A DNA stretch of 64,000 nt from Chitinophaga solisilvae (GCF_009928525.1 NZ_JAABOK010000007.1:372001-436000), one strand, 5' to 3'. Numbered from the stretch's first letter, positions 7,879-17,051 are shown. Translations and numbers: made by a program. The notes: generated by a model not told the origin, from the letters alone.

Positions 7879-8437
7879 ACTTTTAAAATTAGGTGACTTA
7901 AAACGAACAAATACCTTTCCAGACCCATCGGTTTAAGATTTATTTAAGACTTTGCTGCCAACCCTTCTTTTTACCGCTGATATATAAATTTAACACTGTC
8001 ATTTTGACTTAATTTAAGAAATTTTCCTGAAAATACGGCGGAAAATTACATCAGCGGCAATTTCCATATTTGAAAAAATTTATATGCAAAAATCCTCAAC
8101 AGCAACCCTATTTATCAACATTTTACGAGTTGCCAATGAAAGTAATATTGGACAATCCAGCGGCTGAAACAAGCGATGGCAGCCACTTTCTTACATTAGA
8201 AAAAACACTCAAAAGTTATTCACATCGATTAAATAAACTTTTTTATTCTGAACCCATTTTGTAATTTAGTCCTGAATTTAATGGGTTAGTAAGTAGAAAG
8301 AGTCAACGGAATCTTCCGTTTGGCTCTTTTCTCATTTCAGGGGTTTTTAACTCACTTTTTACACCACTTCTTTTAACATTTCCACCCCGATTTTTTTTAA
8401 AACTACTTACTTTGTATCTGTCCTCTTTAAAATTTTT
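7879..8437. other. AT-rich intergenic stretch with two 3' hairpins
   Basis: This 559-nt gap before radA holds no convincing gene. A 42-codon open frame (ATG 8136 to TAA 8262-8264) is followed by a hairpin AACCCATT/AATGGGTT (8252-8286 region) and then a terminator-like hairpin. A near -7 box CATATTTG sits at 8065-8072. This could be a short transcription unit (small protein or small RNA). I do not recognise a known RNA. TTATCAACA (8112-8120) and TTATTCACA (8216-8224) resemble DnaA boxes but are not exact. Confidence 0.35.
8297..8330 (+). terminator. Terminator-like hairpin upstream of radA
   Basis: AAAGAG...CGGA pairs with TCCG...CTCTTT around a short loop (8297-8329) and is followed by a short T-run. 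No recognised gene precedes it, so it implies an unannotated plus-strand transcript ending here. Confidence 0.5.
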
Positions 8438-9814
8438 ATGAGTAAAATAAGAACAGCATTTTTCTGTCAGCAATGTGGATACGAATCAGCAAAATGGAAT
8501 GGTAAATGTCCGAGTTGCGGACAATGGAACACCTTTGTTGAGGAAAGAGTACAAAAAGATATTCCAGGCAAACAACAGGACTGGAAAGATAATGATACCT
8601 CCAACAACCGGAGCCAGAAAATCATCAACCTTTCTGATGTAACCACTACCGAAGAAAAACGGTTACTCACGCCCGACAATGAATTGAACCGTGTGCTGGG
8701 AGGCGGTATAGTAGCGGGTTCGCTGGTACTCGTCGGCGGCGAGCCAGGCATCGGAAAATCTACGCTCTTCCTGCAGAATGCCCTTCAGCTGAAGCAGGTA
8801 AAAACACTTTATATCAGCGGTGAAGAAAGTGAACAACAGATAAAAATGCGGGCAGACCGCATCCAGAATTCCAATGAACATTTTTACCTGTTAACCGCTA
8901 CTTCCACGCAGACCATTTTCCAGGAAATTAAAAAATTACAGCCTCAACTGGTGATCGTGGATTCTATACAGACATTACACACACCATTAATTGAATCTGC
9001 TCCGGGAAGCGTATCACAGATACGCGAAACAACTGCTGAACTGCAACGCTTCGCCAAAGAAAGCAACACCCCCGTTTTCCTGATCGGTCACATTACAAAA
9101 GACGGCTCCATTGCGGGTCCTAAAGTACTGGAACATATGGTGGACACCGTGCTGCAGTTTGAAGGCGACCAGCATTATGCTTACCGCATTCTTCGTACCA
9201 TCAAAAACAGGTTCGGCTCTACCGCAGAACTGGGCATCTATGAAATGACCGGCGCCGGTCTTCGCCAGGTGACCAATCCGTCTGAAATATTAATCTCCCA
9301 ACGCGATGACCTCCTCAGCGGCGTGGCCATCTCTGCAACCATGGAAGGCCTCCGGCCGCTGCTCGTGGAAGTACAGGCGCTGGTAACGCAATCGGTATAC
9401 GGCACCCCCCAGCGAACAGCCACCGGCTTTGATCTGCGCAGGTTGCAGCTGCTCCTGGCCGTACTGGAAAAACGCGGCGGGTTCCACTTCGGCGTGAAGG
9501 ATGTATTCCTCAATATTGCCGGCGGTATCCGCGTAGAAGATCCTGCTATTGACCTCGCGGTATTATGCGCCCTGTTATCATCCTACGAAGACAACCCCAT
9601 CGCCGGCAAAATATGCTTTGCCGGAGAAGTAGGACTCAGCGGGGAAATACGTGCCGTCAACAGAATTGAACAACGCATTGCGGAAGCAGAAAAGTTAGGC
9701 TTTGAAAAAATTTTCATCTCCCGGTACAACAAAAAAGGAATAGATTTAAGTAAATTCAATATTGAAGTAGTTTCAGTAGGAAGGGTGGAGGAAGTTTATC
9801 AGCAGTTGTTCTGA
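8438..9814 (+). CDS. radA: DNA repair protein RadA
   Basis: RadA is a RecA-like ATPase with helicase activity that promotes branch migration during recombinational repair. The 458 residues match the family. It has an N-terminal zinc finger (CQQCGYESAKWNGKCPSCG, residues 10-28), a Walker A motif GEPGIGKST near residue 103, and a Walker B region LVIVDSIQT. The RadA-specific KNRFG motif and a C-terminal Lon-protease-like domain (GGIRVEDPAIDLA, FAGEVGLSGEIRAV) follow. It is first of a short plus-strand series; the ComF-like gene follows after 31 nt. Confidence 0.97.
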   Translation: MSKIRTAFFCQQCGYESAKWNGKCPSCGQWNTFVEERVQKDIPGKQQDWKDNDTSNNRSQKIINLSDVTTTEEKRLLTPDNELNRVLGGGIVAGSLVLVGGEPGIGKSTLFLQNALQLKQVKTLYISGEESEQQIKMRADRIQNSNEHFYLLTATSTQTIFQEIKKLQPQLVIVDSIQTLHTPLIESAPGSVSQIRETTAELQRFAKESNTPVFLIGHITKDGSIAGPKVLEHMVDTVLQFEGDQHYAYRILRTIKNRFGSTAELGIYEMTGAGLRQVTNPSEILISQRDDLLSGVAISATMEGLRPLLVEVQALVTQSVYGTPQRTATGFDLRRLQLLLAVLEKRGGFHFGVKDVFLNIAGGIRVEDPAIDLAVLCALLSSYEDNPIAGKICFAGEVGLSGEIRAVNRIEQRIAEAEKLGFEKIFISRYNKKGIDLSKFNIEVVSVGRVEEVYQQLF

Positions 9815-9845
9815 CTACGGCCATCCGCCCGCAAATAAGTACCCC

Positions 9846-10532
9846 ATGATCAGAAGTTTGTTATCCCCCCTCGTACATTTGTTTTATCCGCATTGCTGCG
9901 AGCTATGCGGTACAGATCTCTCCCGCACGGATGAACTGTTATGCATGACCTGTCAGGATACCCTGCCGGCCACTAACTTTCACCTGTATACGAATAATCC
10001 GGTAAGCGGTATCTTCAGCGGACGGCTACCGGTTACGCAGGCCACTGCTGCCTATTATTACAGCCAGGCCTCCGGGCTGCAGCGTCTTATTCACCGGTTT
10101 AAGTACCGGCAGCGAAAAGACATTGCGCTCTGGCTCGGTAAACAGATGGGGCACATGCTGCAGGAAAGTGCATGGGCAGCAGCGGTAGATGCCATTGTTC
10201 CGGTGCCGCTCAACCCGCGCAAGGAGAAAGAACGCGGATATAACCAGGCGGCTGTGCTGGCGGCAGGCATCGCCTCAGTACTGAACAGGCCCGTCTTGCC
10301 GCAGGCGCTCGTCCGTTCACAGTATACCAGCTCCCAAACCAGGAAAAACAGGATCAGCAGATGGGAAAACGTACAAACCGTTTTCAGCGCGGATTCCTGC
10401 GTCAATGGCCGCCATGTGCTGCTGATTGACGATGTGATTACTACCGGCGCCACCACCGAAGCCTGCGGACACTCCCTGCTCGAGGCCGGCGCCGGCGTCA
10501 GTATCTGTTGCCTGGCATATGCCTACCGGTAA
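9846..10532 (+). CDS. ComF-family phosphoribosyltransferase-like protein
   Basis: The 228-residue protein has an N-terminal zinc-finger-like segment (CCELCG then CMTCQD, residues 18-39). A type I phosphoribosyltransferase fold follows, with the PRPP-binding signature VLLIDDVITTGAT near residue 199-211. In competent bacteria ComF/ComFC takes part in DNA uptake; in others the role is unclear. It follows radA at 31 nt, so co-transcription is likely, which fits a DNA-processing role. Confidence 0.9.
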   Translation: MIRSLLSPLVHLFYPHCCELCGTDLSRTDELLCMTCQDTLPATNFHLYTNNPVSGIFSGRLPVTQATAAYYYSQASGLQRLIHRFKYRQRKDIALWLGKQMGHMLQESAWAAAVDAIVPVPLNPRKEKERGYNQAAVLAAGIASVLNRPVLPQALVRSQYTSSQTRKNRISRWENVQTVFSADSCVNGRHVLLIDDVITTGATTEACGHSLLEAGAGVSICCLAYAYR

Positions 10533-10637
10533 TAATAAAGTTATTTTTTTCTTGTTATGGGGAAAATCTCATATCGGATAATTATCTTTATGCCGCAGTA
10601 TCCATAATATTTTGACCGTTCCTCAAAAACACTTTTT

Positions 10638-11159
10638 ATGTTCAGATTAGCGATTTTATCTGTTATCATGTTTTTTACGGCATCGCACATCTATGATTTC
10701 AAGGTAGATGCAGTGGATGGCGGAAAGATTGATTTCGCCGCCTATAAAGGCAAAAAGATCCTGATCGTTAACACCGCCTCCCTTTGTGGCAATACTCCGC
10801 AATACGAAGGACTCGAAAAGTTATACAGGAAATATCAGAACAAACTGGTCATTGTAGGTTTCCCGGCCAATAACTTCGGTTCACAGGAACCTGGTTCCAA
10901 TGCAGACATCAAGGCCTTCTGCACCAGGCAATACGCCGTAACTTTTCCGATGGCAGCTAAAATTTCTGTAAAGGGGAGCGACATTCACCCCATTTACAAA
11001 TGGCTCCTGGACGAAAGCAAGGCCAAACACCTGGAACCAGCTGAAGTGAAATGGAATTTCCAGAAGTATCTGCTGGATGAAAAAGGGAACCTGGTAGCTG
11101 TCTTTTCCCCCAAAACACAACCGGATGCGCCGGAAGTAATCGCTGCTATTGAAAAATAG
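10638..11159 (+). CDS. Glutathione peroxidase family protein
   Basis: The 173-residue thiol peroxidase would reduce hydrogen and lipid peroxides. In bacteria without glutathione this family usually takes electrons from thioredoxin. The catalytic Cys lies in NTASLCGNTPQY (residues 46-57, Cys51). The partner Gln and Trp are in FPANNFGSQEPG and VKWNFQKYLL. The N-terminal MFRLAILSVIMFFTAS is hydrophobic and looks like a signal peptide, which would place it in the periplasm. No selenocysteine codon is involved. Confidence 0.9.
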   Translation: MFRLAILSVIMFFTASHIYDFKVDAVDGGKIDFAAYKGKKILIVNTASLCGNTPQYEGLEKLYRKYQNKLVIVGFPANNFGSQEPGSNADIKAFCTRQYAVTFPMAAKISVKGSDIHPIYKWLLDESKAKHLEPAEVKWNFQKYLLDEKGNLVAVFSPKTQPDAPEVIAAIEK

Positions 11160-11274
11160 CCGTCACATTTTTCTACCTATACCATTGAGTGTAATAATTT
11201 GATGCTAGCTCGCGTATATACCTATACGTTAGTTCAATGATATTCATTTTACACCAAGTGGATTTTTTATTTAC

Positions 11275-11823
11275 ATGAAACACCAACTGAATTTTAAAAG
11301 CCCCTTAGCTGTAGCGGCCGTGATTGCTTTGAGCGTTTGTACGAATGCATGCCAGTCCGATTTTAACACTCCCATCATTTCATGCCCCAATATGAGCATG
11401 AGCGCCACCCTGGAGAATACCACCAGGAGTATGCAACTGTCTACCAACACCATTTTCCGGCAACAGATCGATAGCGGCGGCGCCAAGTACCTGAGCCTGG
11501 AAGCCGTTTCCGATAGCATACGTATTGTTATCAATGTAGTAGACGGCGTTTATCCGGATCATAAACTCGCGGATGACAGCCTCCGTCTTAAAACCTACAT
11601 TTTTTCCAGGGCAGCCAAACTCCAGGGCGGCCTGGTAGCCGGCGCCGTGAAAACCGGGCAGGAAGACTACCGGTACCTGACTACCGATACTTCCAGTGTT
11701 ACCATTACACGGGTAAATACCAAATTGAAAACGGTAACAGGCACCTTCTATTTTGAAGCTTCCAACCGTACCGTTAAAGGATCAGGCGTTTTTGTGAGTG
11801 CCTGCTACGTGTCACTCCCATAA
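11275..11823 (+). CDS. Putative lipoprotein, DUF6252-like
   Basis: A 182-residue exported protein with a hydrophobic N-terminus ending in a lipobox-like TNAC (Cys26). The rest is predicted beta-rich. The tail VTGTFYFEASNRTVKGSGVF resembles DUF6252 proteins, where a sandwich domain ends in a Phe-rich strand. I am not sure of the family and no function is known. It ends 34 nt before holB, which would allow co-transcription. Confidence 0.7.
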   Translation: MKHQLNFKSPLAVAAVIALSVCTNACQSDFNTPIISCPNMSMSATLENTTRSMQLSTNTIFRQQIDSGGAKYLSLEAVSDSIRIVINVVDGVYPDHKLADDSLRLKTYIFSRAAKLQGGLVAGAVKTGQEDYRYLTTDTSSVTITRVNTKLKTVTGTFYFEASNRTVKGSGVFVSACYVSLP

Positions 11824-11857
11824 CAATGGATTAGCCCCTTTTCACTATCTTGCGGCC

Positions 11858-12997
11858 ATGCTTTTTTCAGACATCATAGGACAGGCTGATGTACGCCATC
11901 AGCTGGTGCAGTCGATACAACAGAACAGACTTAGTCATGCCATGATACTGCTGGCGCCGGAAGGTGCAGGGGGGCTTCCGCTTGGCCTGGCCTTTACACA
12001 GTATATTGTTTGTGAAAACAAGCAGGAAAACGATGCCTGCGGAAAATGTGCTGCCTGTATGAAAGCAGCCCAGGGCATACATCCGGATATTCATTACTCC
12101 TATCCGGTAATACCCCGCAAAGCCGGCGATAAGCCTGTGAGCACAGACTATATCAGTGAATGGAGGGAGTTTGTACAAAACAATCCCTACGGCAATGCCT
12201 ATGACTGGCTGCAGTTCATCGGCGCTGAAAACAAGCAGGGTAACATCACCGCCACCGAATGTCAGGATATTATCCGCAAGCTGAATCTGAAAAGCTTTGA
12301 AAGCGGTTATAAAATACTGCTGATGTGGATGCCGGAATACCTCGGTAATGAAGGCAACCGCCTGCTGAAACTGATAGAAGAACCGCCCCAGAATACCCTG
12401 TTCATACTGGTAGCTGAAAACCAGGAACAGATCCTGGCTACTATATTATCCCGCACACACCTGGTAAAAATCAATCCCCTGCTGAAGGAAGATATGGTAA
12501 AGGCGCTCACCGAGAGAGCCAAAGTACCTCCTCCCCGCGCGCAACAGATTGCCACCATCACTGCCGGCAACTACCGGGAAGCAATTTACCTGCTGCAGCA
12601 CTCTGACGACGACTATCATGAACTGCTCCGCAACTGGCTGAATTATATTTTTACCGCCAACCGCGTAGCCCTGCAGGAATGGATTGAGGGCATCTCCAGC
12701 GCTAAAACAGGCCGTGAGAACCAGAAACAGTTCCTCCGCTATTTTATTAATCTGCTGGAACATACCCTCAGATTACAGTATCTGGATAAAAGCCTGCTGG
12801 CTTTTTCTGAGGAAGAAATGGACTTTGCTGCCAAGCTCGCCAAACTGGCCAACCTGGACCAGACCCGGGAGATTGTGGATGCGCTGGACAACGCCTGCTA
12901 TCATATTGAGCGCAACGCCAATGCGAAGATGCTATTTCATGCATTGTCTATCAAGCTACAATATATATTTAAAAAGAAACCTTTACCGGTTCTGTAA
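11858..12997 (+). CDS. holB: DNA polymerase III delta' subunit
   Basis: This is the clamp-loader subunit that, with tau/gamma and delta, opens and loads the sliding clamp. It is 379 residues from ATG 11858; the family N-terminus MLFSDIIGQADVRHQL fits this start better than an in-frame ATG 20 codons upstream. The P-loop position reads APEGAGGLPLGLA, so the Walker A Lys is missing, as in other delta' subunits that do not hydrolyse ATP. The four-Cys zinc module (CENKQENDACGKCAACM) and the family stretch LLKLIEEPPQNTLFILVAEN are present. ricT follows, an order also known from Bacillus (holB-yaaT). Confidence 0.92.
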   Translation: MLFSDIIGQADVRHQLVQSIQQNRLSHAMILLAPEGAGGLPLGLAFTQYIVCENKQENDACGKCAACMKAAQGIHPDIHYSYPVIPRKAGDKPVSTDYISEWREFVQNNPYGNAYDWLQFIGAENKQGNITATECQDIIRKLNLKSFESGYKILLMWMPEYLGNEGNRLLKLIEEPPQNTLFILVAENQEQILATILSRTHLVKINPLLKEDMVKALTERAKVPPPRAQQIATITAGNYREAIYLLQHSDDDYHELLRNWLNYIFTANRVALQEWIEGISSAKTGRENQKQFLRYFINLLEHTLRLQYLDKSLLAFSEEEMDFAAKLAKLANLDQTREIVDALDNACYHIERNANAKMLFHALSIKLQYIFKKKPLPVL

Positions 12998-13036
12998 TAA
13001 CTGCGAGCCCGCTCTCAGCTTGTCATCCCATTTCCT

Positions 13037-13044
13037 TACCTTTG
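13037..13044 (+). promoter_or_regulatory. -7 box for ricT (TACCTTTG)
   Basis: Exact TAnnTTTG match in the 147-nt gap after holB, about 100 nt before the ricT start. It would give ricT its own transcript with a long leader. Confidence 0.5.
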
Positions 13045-13144
13045 TCAGCGCCTGTCCTTTTTGTTTTTCTGACCGGAAAAACGTATTTTAAAGGATTGGT
13101 ATAACCTGAAATGCTTATTTCTAAAATTTAAACTATTTAATAAT

Positions 13145-14647
13145 ATGGCTTGTGCCGGATGTGGTACGGGTGTGGATGGAAAGCCGTCAGGATGTAAGAG
13201 TAATGGAGGATGCAGCACTGGAGGTTGTAACAGACTGAATGTATTTGACTGGCTGTCCAATATTCCGCTTGGCGATAGCTTAGCACCATTTGACATTATA
13301 GAAGTGAGTTTCAACAATGGCAGTCGCAAAGACTTCTACCGCAATGTGACCAAACAGATTTTCCAGAAAGGGGAAATGGTTACCGTAGAAGGCGTGAGCG
13401 GCTTTGATGTTGGCACCGTTAGCCTTACCGGCGAACTGGTTAAACTTCAGATGAAGAAAAGACGTGCTGAAGACACCCCCGAAGTAAAAAAAGTATTACG
13501 TCGTTCGAGTAACGATGACCTGCAAAGAATGAGCGATAACAAGGCACGCGAAAAAGAAGCTCTCATTAAATCCAGAGCACTTGCCCGCAATCTTGGCCTT
13601 GAAATGAAACTCGCTGAAGTGGAAATTCAGGCCGATGGCCGTAAAGCCACCTTCTTTTACACAGCAGACGATCGTGTTGACTTTCGCGAACTCATCAAGG
13701 TTTATGCCTCCGAATTCAGGGCTAAAGTGGAGATGCGCCAGATAGGCGCCCGCCAGGAAGCCGGGAAAGTTGGTGGTATCGGTAGCTGCGGCCGCGAATT
13801 ATGCTGCTCTACCTGGCTTTCTGATTTCAAAAGCGTTAACACTACGGCTGCCCGTTATCAGAACCTCTCTATCAATCAGGCAAAGCTGTCCGGCCAGTGC
13901 GGCCGCCTCAAATGCTGCCTGAACTACGAACTGGATACCTACCTGGATGCACTGAAAGACTTCCCGGAAGATGCAGATACCATTGAAACTGCCGCCGGTG
14001 TTGCCAATCTGCAGAAGAGAGATATCTTCAAAAGCCTGATGTGGTATTCCTACGAAGGCAGTAACAAACAGTATCCGCTGACCATCACCCGGGCGAAGGA
14101 AATACGCCTGCTCAACAGGCAGGGCGTTAAACCGGATGACCTGAAACCAGTGGAAGTGGTAACTGCCAAACCAAAAGAAACGGATCTGGGCTTCGCCGAT
14201 GTAGTAGGACAAATCAGTCTGAAATCCCTGGAGAAGACTGTCCAGAAACGTAAGCAGAAAGATAAAGACAAACATAAACAACAGAAAGGCGGCGAGCAGA
14301 AGTCCGCAGGTGGTGGCAGAAACGAACAAAAGCCTGAACAGAAAGGAGGCCAGCGTCAGGAAAACCGCCAGCAGCAGGAGCAACGCAAACCTAAACCAGA
14401 AAACCGCCAGCCGCGGCAGGGCGGTGGTGGCGGCCAGCAACAGCGGCAGGGACGTGAACGCGAACAGCAACCACGCACTGAACAGGGCGGCCAGCCTAAA
14501 CAGGGACAACAGGGACGCGGAGAACAACAGCCACGCCCGGAACAAGGTCAACGGCAAGGCCAGGGCAATCCTAAACAGGACCGGAGACCTCCCCGCCATA
14601 AGCCTAAGCCCAACAACCCGAACAATCAGCCTAATAATAAAGCGTAA
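13145..14647 (+). CDS. ricT: RicT (PSP1/YaaT) family protein with long Gln/Gly/Arg/Pro-rich tail
   Basis: RicT proteins carry a PSP1 domain with conserved Cys residues; in Bacillus RicT forms an Fe-S complex with RicA and RicF that affects RNase Y. Here the N-terminus is Cys-rich (CAGCGTG, CSTGGC). The core shows FYTADDRVDFRELIK, and the family Cys motifs CGRELCC and CGRLKCCLNYE lie around residues 220-260. The core ends near residue 375. The last 120 or so residues are low-complexity Gln, Gly, Arg, Lys and Pro, not part of the usual domain. The holB neighbour matches the Bacillus order. Function in Bacteroidota is not established. Confidence 0.9.
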   Translation: MACAGCGTGVDGKPSGCKSNGGCSTGGCNRLNVFDWLSNIPLGDSLAPFDIIEVSFNNGSRKDFYRNVTKQIFQKGEMVTVEGVSGFDVGTVSLTGELVKLQMKKRRAEDTPEVKKVLRRSSNDDLQRMSDNKAREKEALIKSRALARNLGLEMKLAEVEIQADGRKATFFYTADDRVDFRELIKVYASEFRAKVEMRQIGARQEAGKVGGIGSCGRELCCSTWLSDFKSVNTTAARYQNLSINQAKLSGQCGRLKCCLNYELDTYLDALKDFPEDADTIETAAGVANLQKRDIFKSLMWYSYEGSNKQYPLTITRAKEIRLLNRQGVKPDDLKPVEVVTAKPKETDLGFADVVGQISLKSLEKTVQKRKQKDKDKHKQQKGGEQKSAGGGRNEQKPEQKGGQRQENRQQQEQRKPKPENRQPRQGGGGGQQQRQGREREQQPRTEQGGQPKQGQQGRGEQQPRPEQGQRQGQGNPKQDRRPPRHKPKPNNPNNQPNNKA

Positions 14648-14651
14648 AATA

Positions 14652-14683
14652 AAAAAGAGACAACCATATGGTTGTCTCTTTTT
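14652..14683 (+). terminator. Terminator of ricT
   Basis: The stem AAAAAGAGACAACCA pairs with TGGTTGTCTCTTTTT around a very short loop, ending in a T-run. It lies 4 nt after the ricT stop and is symmetric enough to work both ways. Confidence 0.85.
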
Positions 14684-14707
14684 GCTTAATTAAGTAATGA
14701 TATATAC

Positions 14708-14738
14708 AATAAAAGGCCGCCCAGATGAGGCAGCCTTT
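14708..14738 (-). terminator. Terminator of the nucleoid-associated protein gene
   Basis: AAAGGC and GCC pair with GGC and GCCTTT around a 7-nt loop (14712-14738), with one internal mismatch. On the minus strand it ends in TTTTATT. It lies about 100 nt after the stop at 14840. Confidence 0.65.
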
Positions 14739-14839
14739 GTTAATAATTGGTTTTTGCTTATGAGAAAAACTTAAAAATATCTTTTGTAAATCACTCTCAC
14801 CAATTCAACAACACGGCCGCCTGTAGTCAGTTCCGTTAT

Positions 14840-15892
14840 TTAAGATTCATTCTCAAACAACAATTTGTAATAATGCAGGCTGGTAGTTTCATCATAACCG
14901 CGCTCAATCATCTCGCGGTTTCCATGAATATAAACGTGAAAATTACGATCCAGTTTCAAAATGCTCTTAAATACTTTCTGCTGCTTCTTTACAGCGGGAG
15001 CTGAAATATCAAATTCATCCGGTATCTCCTGCTGATATGTTTGCTGGTATTCGTTTCTGTACTCTTTGAAGGAGGCTATCGCATCCGGATGCCCCAACAC
15101 TTCATTCGCAAAATCGTCCAGCTGGAATTGTTCTTTCTCCTTAAAGTAAGCGGCTGATTTATTCAACAGATCTACCTGATCTACACGGTCCATTTCATAT
15201 TCGGTTGGCAGCTTATTGTGAATAAATTGCTTGCACATATTCACAGCTGTTTCTGTCTGATGGTAGCTGTCTTCACGGCGCTGCACCTGTAAAAACGCAT
15301 CTTTCCAATAAACGGCTTCGGTTTGCTTACTATTACTGTCAACTATACTGACCTTATACCCCTCTTCTTCCTCTACATTAAATACCAGACACCCCTTGTC
15401 CAGTTTGTTGATATTAATACCATCTTCATAGTTGACCTGGTAATTCTCGTCTGACAGAAACACTTTCAGATAGGTATCCCGGTTTTCCGATTTAAATATG
15501 CCAATGGCTTCCACTTCTTCCCCATCCACCTGACATTTGCTAAAGTAGGTAATATACAACTCCCCGCCTTTTATTTTTGGATGGGTGGAATGTTTATATA
15601 GATGTTTGGCAATATTGACAGACTGCTCCTGAAAATCACTTTGTTCAGTAAATATACGTCGACAATATTGAAAAATTTCATTTAGCTGTATATCTGCATC
15701 ATGATAAAACCGGAAATATTCAGCTGCATTGGCAAAAGGCTGAATAAAATAAGTAACCAGCAACTGGCTGATTGTTTCGTCTTCCAGCTGCAAAGGCGCC
15801 TTTGAACAGATAAGCGGCTCCTCGTTGGAAGAGTTGCCCACCTTATGTATTGTGAGTTGCGACAGATCTTTAAACTCCGAAACATGAATCAT
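14840..15892 (-). CDS. Nucleoid-associated protein (NA37/YejK family)
   Basis: The 350-residue protein starts with MIHVSEFKDLSQLTIHKVG and continues with the acidic, helix-rich pattern of the NA37 family (E. coli YejK), including ELYITYFSKC and a conserved FKS-plus-acidic middle region. Family members are found in isolated nucleoids; the exact role is not known. It has no partner genes. The promoter lies 5 nt before the start codon, so the mRNA is probably leaderless. Confidence 0.85.
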   Translation of the reverse strand: MIHVSEFKDLSQLTIHKVGNSSNEEPLICSKAPLQLEDETISQLLVTYFIQPFANAAEYFRFYHDADIQLNEIFQYCRRIFTEQSDFQEQSVNIAKHLYKHSTHPKIKGGELYITYFSKCQVDGEEVEAIGIFKSENRDTYLKVFLSDENYQVNYEDGININKLDKGCLVFNVEEEEGYKVSIVDSNSKQTEAVYWKDAFLQVQRREDSYHQTETAVNMCKQFIHNKLPTEYEMDRVDQVDLLNKSAAYFKEKEQFQLDDFANEVLGHPDAIASFKEYRNEYQQTYQQEIPDEFDISAPAVKKQQKVFKSILKLDRNFHVYIHGNREMIERGYDETTSLHYYKLLFENES

Positions 15893-15897
15893 GGGCG

Positions 15898-15905
15898 CAA
15901 AATTA
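15898..15905 (-). promoter_or_regulatory. -7 box of a probably leaderless mRNA (TAATTTTG)
   Basis: CAAAATTA on the plus strand reads TAATTTTG on the minus strand. It ends 5 nt before the ATG at 15892. Transcription normally starts about 5-8 nt after this box, so the start codon would be at or next to the 5' end. Confidence 0.6.
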
Positions 15906-16039
15906 AGAAATAAGTTGACAGTCCGGTTGCAGCATATTTTTCCACATTTTTTCCTGACAACTTAAAAATACTCCCTGCCAATCCATCTGAAAAAATCAGG
16001 AATTCTTGCTTAATTTAACCTGCTAAAATATTCAAGCCC

Positions 16040-16933
16040 ATGAGAAAACACCTGATCCTGCTGGCAGCAATAGCCGGATATGGACTGCCAACAATAGCCC
16101 AGCAAAGCTCCCGCCCCCTCTTTGAAGCACAGGACCTCACTGCGGAAAACATGTTCTCCGTTAACATTGAAGGCCCTAACTTCGACAAGGCCGGTAACTT
16201 CTACGTGGTAAATTTCAAGCAGGATGGCACCGTTGGTAAAATCAACACCAAAACCGGCGCCGGCGAAGTTTTCATTACCCTGCCCGAAGGCAGTATAGGC
16301 AACAGCGTTAACTTTAACAGCAAAGGCTATATGTTTCTGCCCGATTTCAAAGGCCATAACGTGCTGATGGTGGACATGAAAACCAGAAAAATCAGCGTAT
16401 ATGCCCACTCCGGTCAGTTCAATCAGCCCAACGATCTCTGCATCAATAAGAAAGACCAGATCTTCGCATCCGATCCCAACTGGGCTGCTAAAACAGGTCA
16501 GCTCTGGCGTATAGACGCCAACCGGAAACCCGTACTGCTGCAATCCAATATGGGCACTACCAATGGCATTGAATTGAGCCCGGATGAAAAAACCCTCTAT
16601 GTCAACGAAAGCGAACAACGCAACGTCTGGAAATTTGATGTGGATAAAGCGGGTAACATCTCCAATAAAACACTCTTCGCCTCCTTCCCCGATTTCGGAT
16701 TTGATGGAATGAAATGCGATAAAGCCGGTAATCTCTATATCGCGCGCTGGGGCAAAGGAGTCATCGCCGTACTTTCTCCGGAAGGTAACCTCATCCGCGA
16801 AATCCCCCTCAAAGGCAAACAATGCAGCAACCTGATTTTCGGTGACAAAGACGGTAAAACAGTATACGTTACCCTCCAGGACAGAAAATGTGTGGAGACC
16901 TTCAGAGTGGATATCCCAGGCAAAAAATTTTAA
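16040..16933 (+). CDS. Exported SMP-30/gluconolactonase-like beta-propeller protein
   Basis: The 297-residue protein has a signal peptide (MRKHLILLAAIAGYGLPTIA then QQS). Propeller blades typical of the SMP-30/gluconolaconase/LRE family follow: FDKAGNFYVVNF, PNDLCINKKDQIFASD, NGIELSPDEKTLYVNE and FDGMKCDKAGNLYIARW. Acidic and Asn residues in these blades normally bind a divalent metal. A lactone- or sugar-acid hydrolase role in the periplasm is plausible, as it converges on a glycan locus, but the substrate cannot be read from the sequence. Its stop abuts inverted-repeat element 4. Confidence 0.88.
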   Translation: MRKHLILLAAIAGYGLPTIAQQSSRPLFEAQDLTAENMFSVNIEGPNFDKAGNFYVVNFKQDGTVGKINTKTGAGEVFITLPEGSIGNSVNFNSKGYMFLPDFKGHNVLMVDMKTRKISVYAHSGQFNQPNDLCINKKDQIFASDPNWAAKTGQLWRIDANRKPVLLQSNMGTTNGIELSPDEKTLYVNESEQRNVWKFDVDKAGNISNKTLFASFPDFGFDGMKCDKAGNLYIARWGKGVIAVLSPEGNLIREIPLKGKQCSNLIFGDKDGKTVYVTLQDRKCVETFRVDIPGKKF

Positions 16934-16958
16934 TCATTTAATTATTTTATTATTTGAG

Positions 16959-17033
16959 ATTTGAGATTTTGTATAAAAACAGATGCCTTCCGGACAGTCC
17001 GGAAGGCATCTGTTTTTATACAAAATCTCAAAT
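16959..17033. repeat. Long inverted repeat, element 4 (perfect 37-bp arms)
   Basis: Arms 16959-16995 and 16997-17033 are perfectly complementary around a single-base centre (16996). The outer part is TTGAGATTTTGTATAAAAAC and the inner part AGATGCCTTCCGGAC. AT-rich flanks of the ATTATTTGAG and AATTAAAT type extend on both sides right up to the stop codons of the two convergent genes (16931-16933 and 17052-17054). Confidence 0.9.
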
Positions 17034-17051
17034 AATTAAATAACCAAATAA

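Noticed and set aside
200-8224. DnaA-box-like sequences (200-208, 8112-8120, 8216-8224) as an origin of replication
   Set aside because: Only one exact box, and the others are single-mismatch, scattered, with no cluster, no dnaA/dnaN/gyr genes and no 13-mer DUE array.
11798-11857. 20-codon N-terminal extension of HolB
   Set aside because: The extension overlaps the end of the preceding lipoprotein gene and is unlike the family N-terminus; ATG 11858 fits.
13799-14599. Leu/Phe/Ala-rich frame antisense to ricT
   Set aside because: It mirrors the Gln/Gly/Arg codons of the RicT tail and has no start context or relatives.
16934-17051. CRISPR or insertion-sequence reading of the palindromes
   Set aside because: No regular spacers, no cas genes, no transposase and no target-site duplication; repeats are inverted, one per gap.
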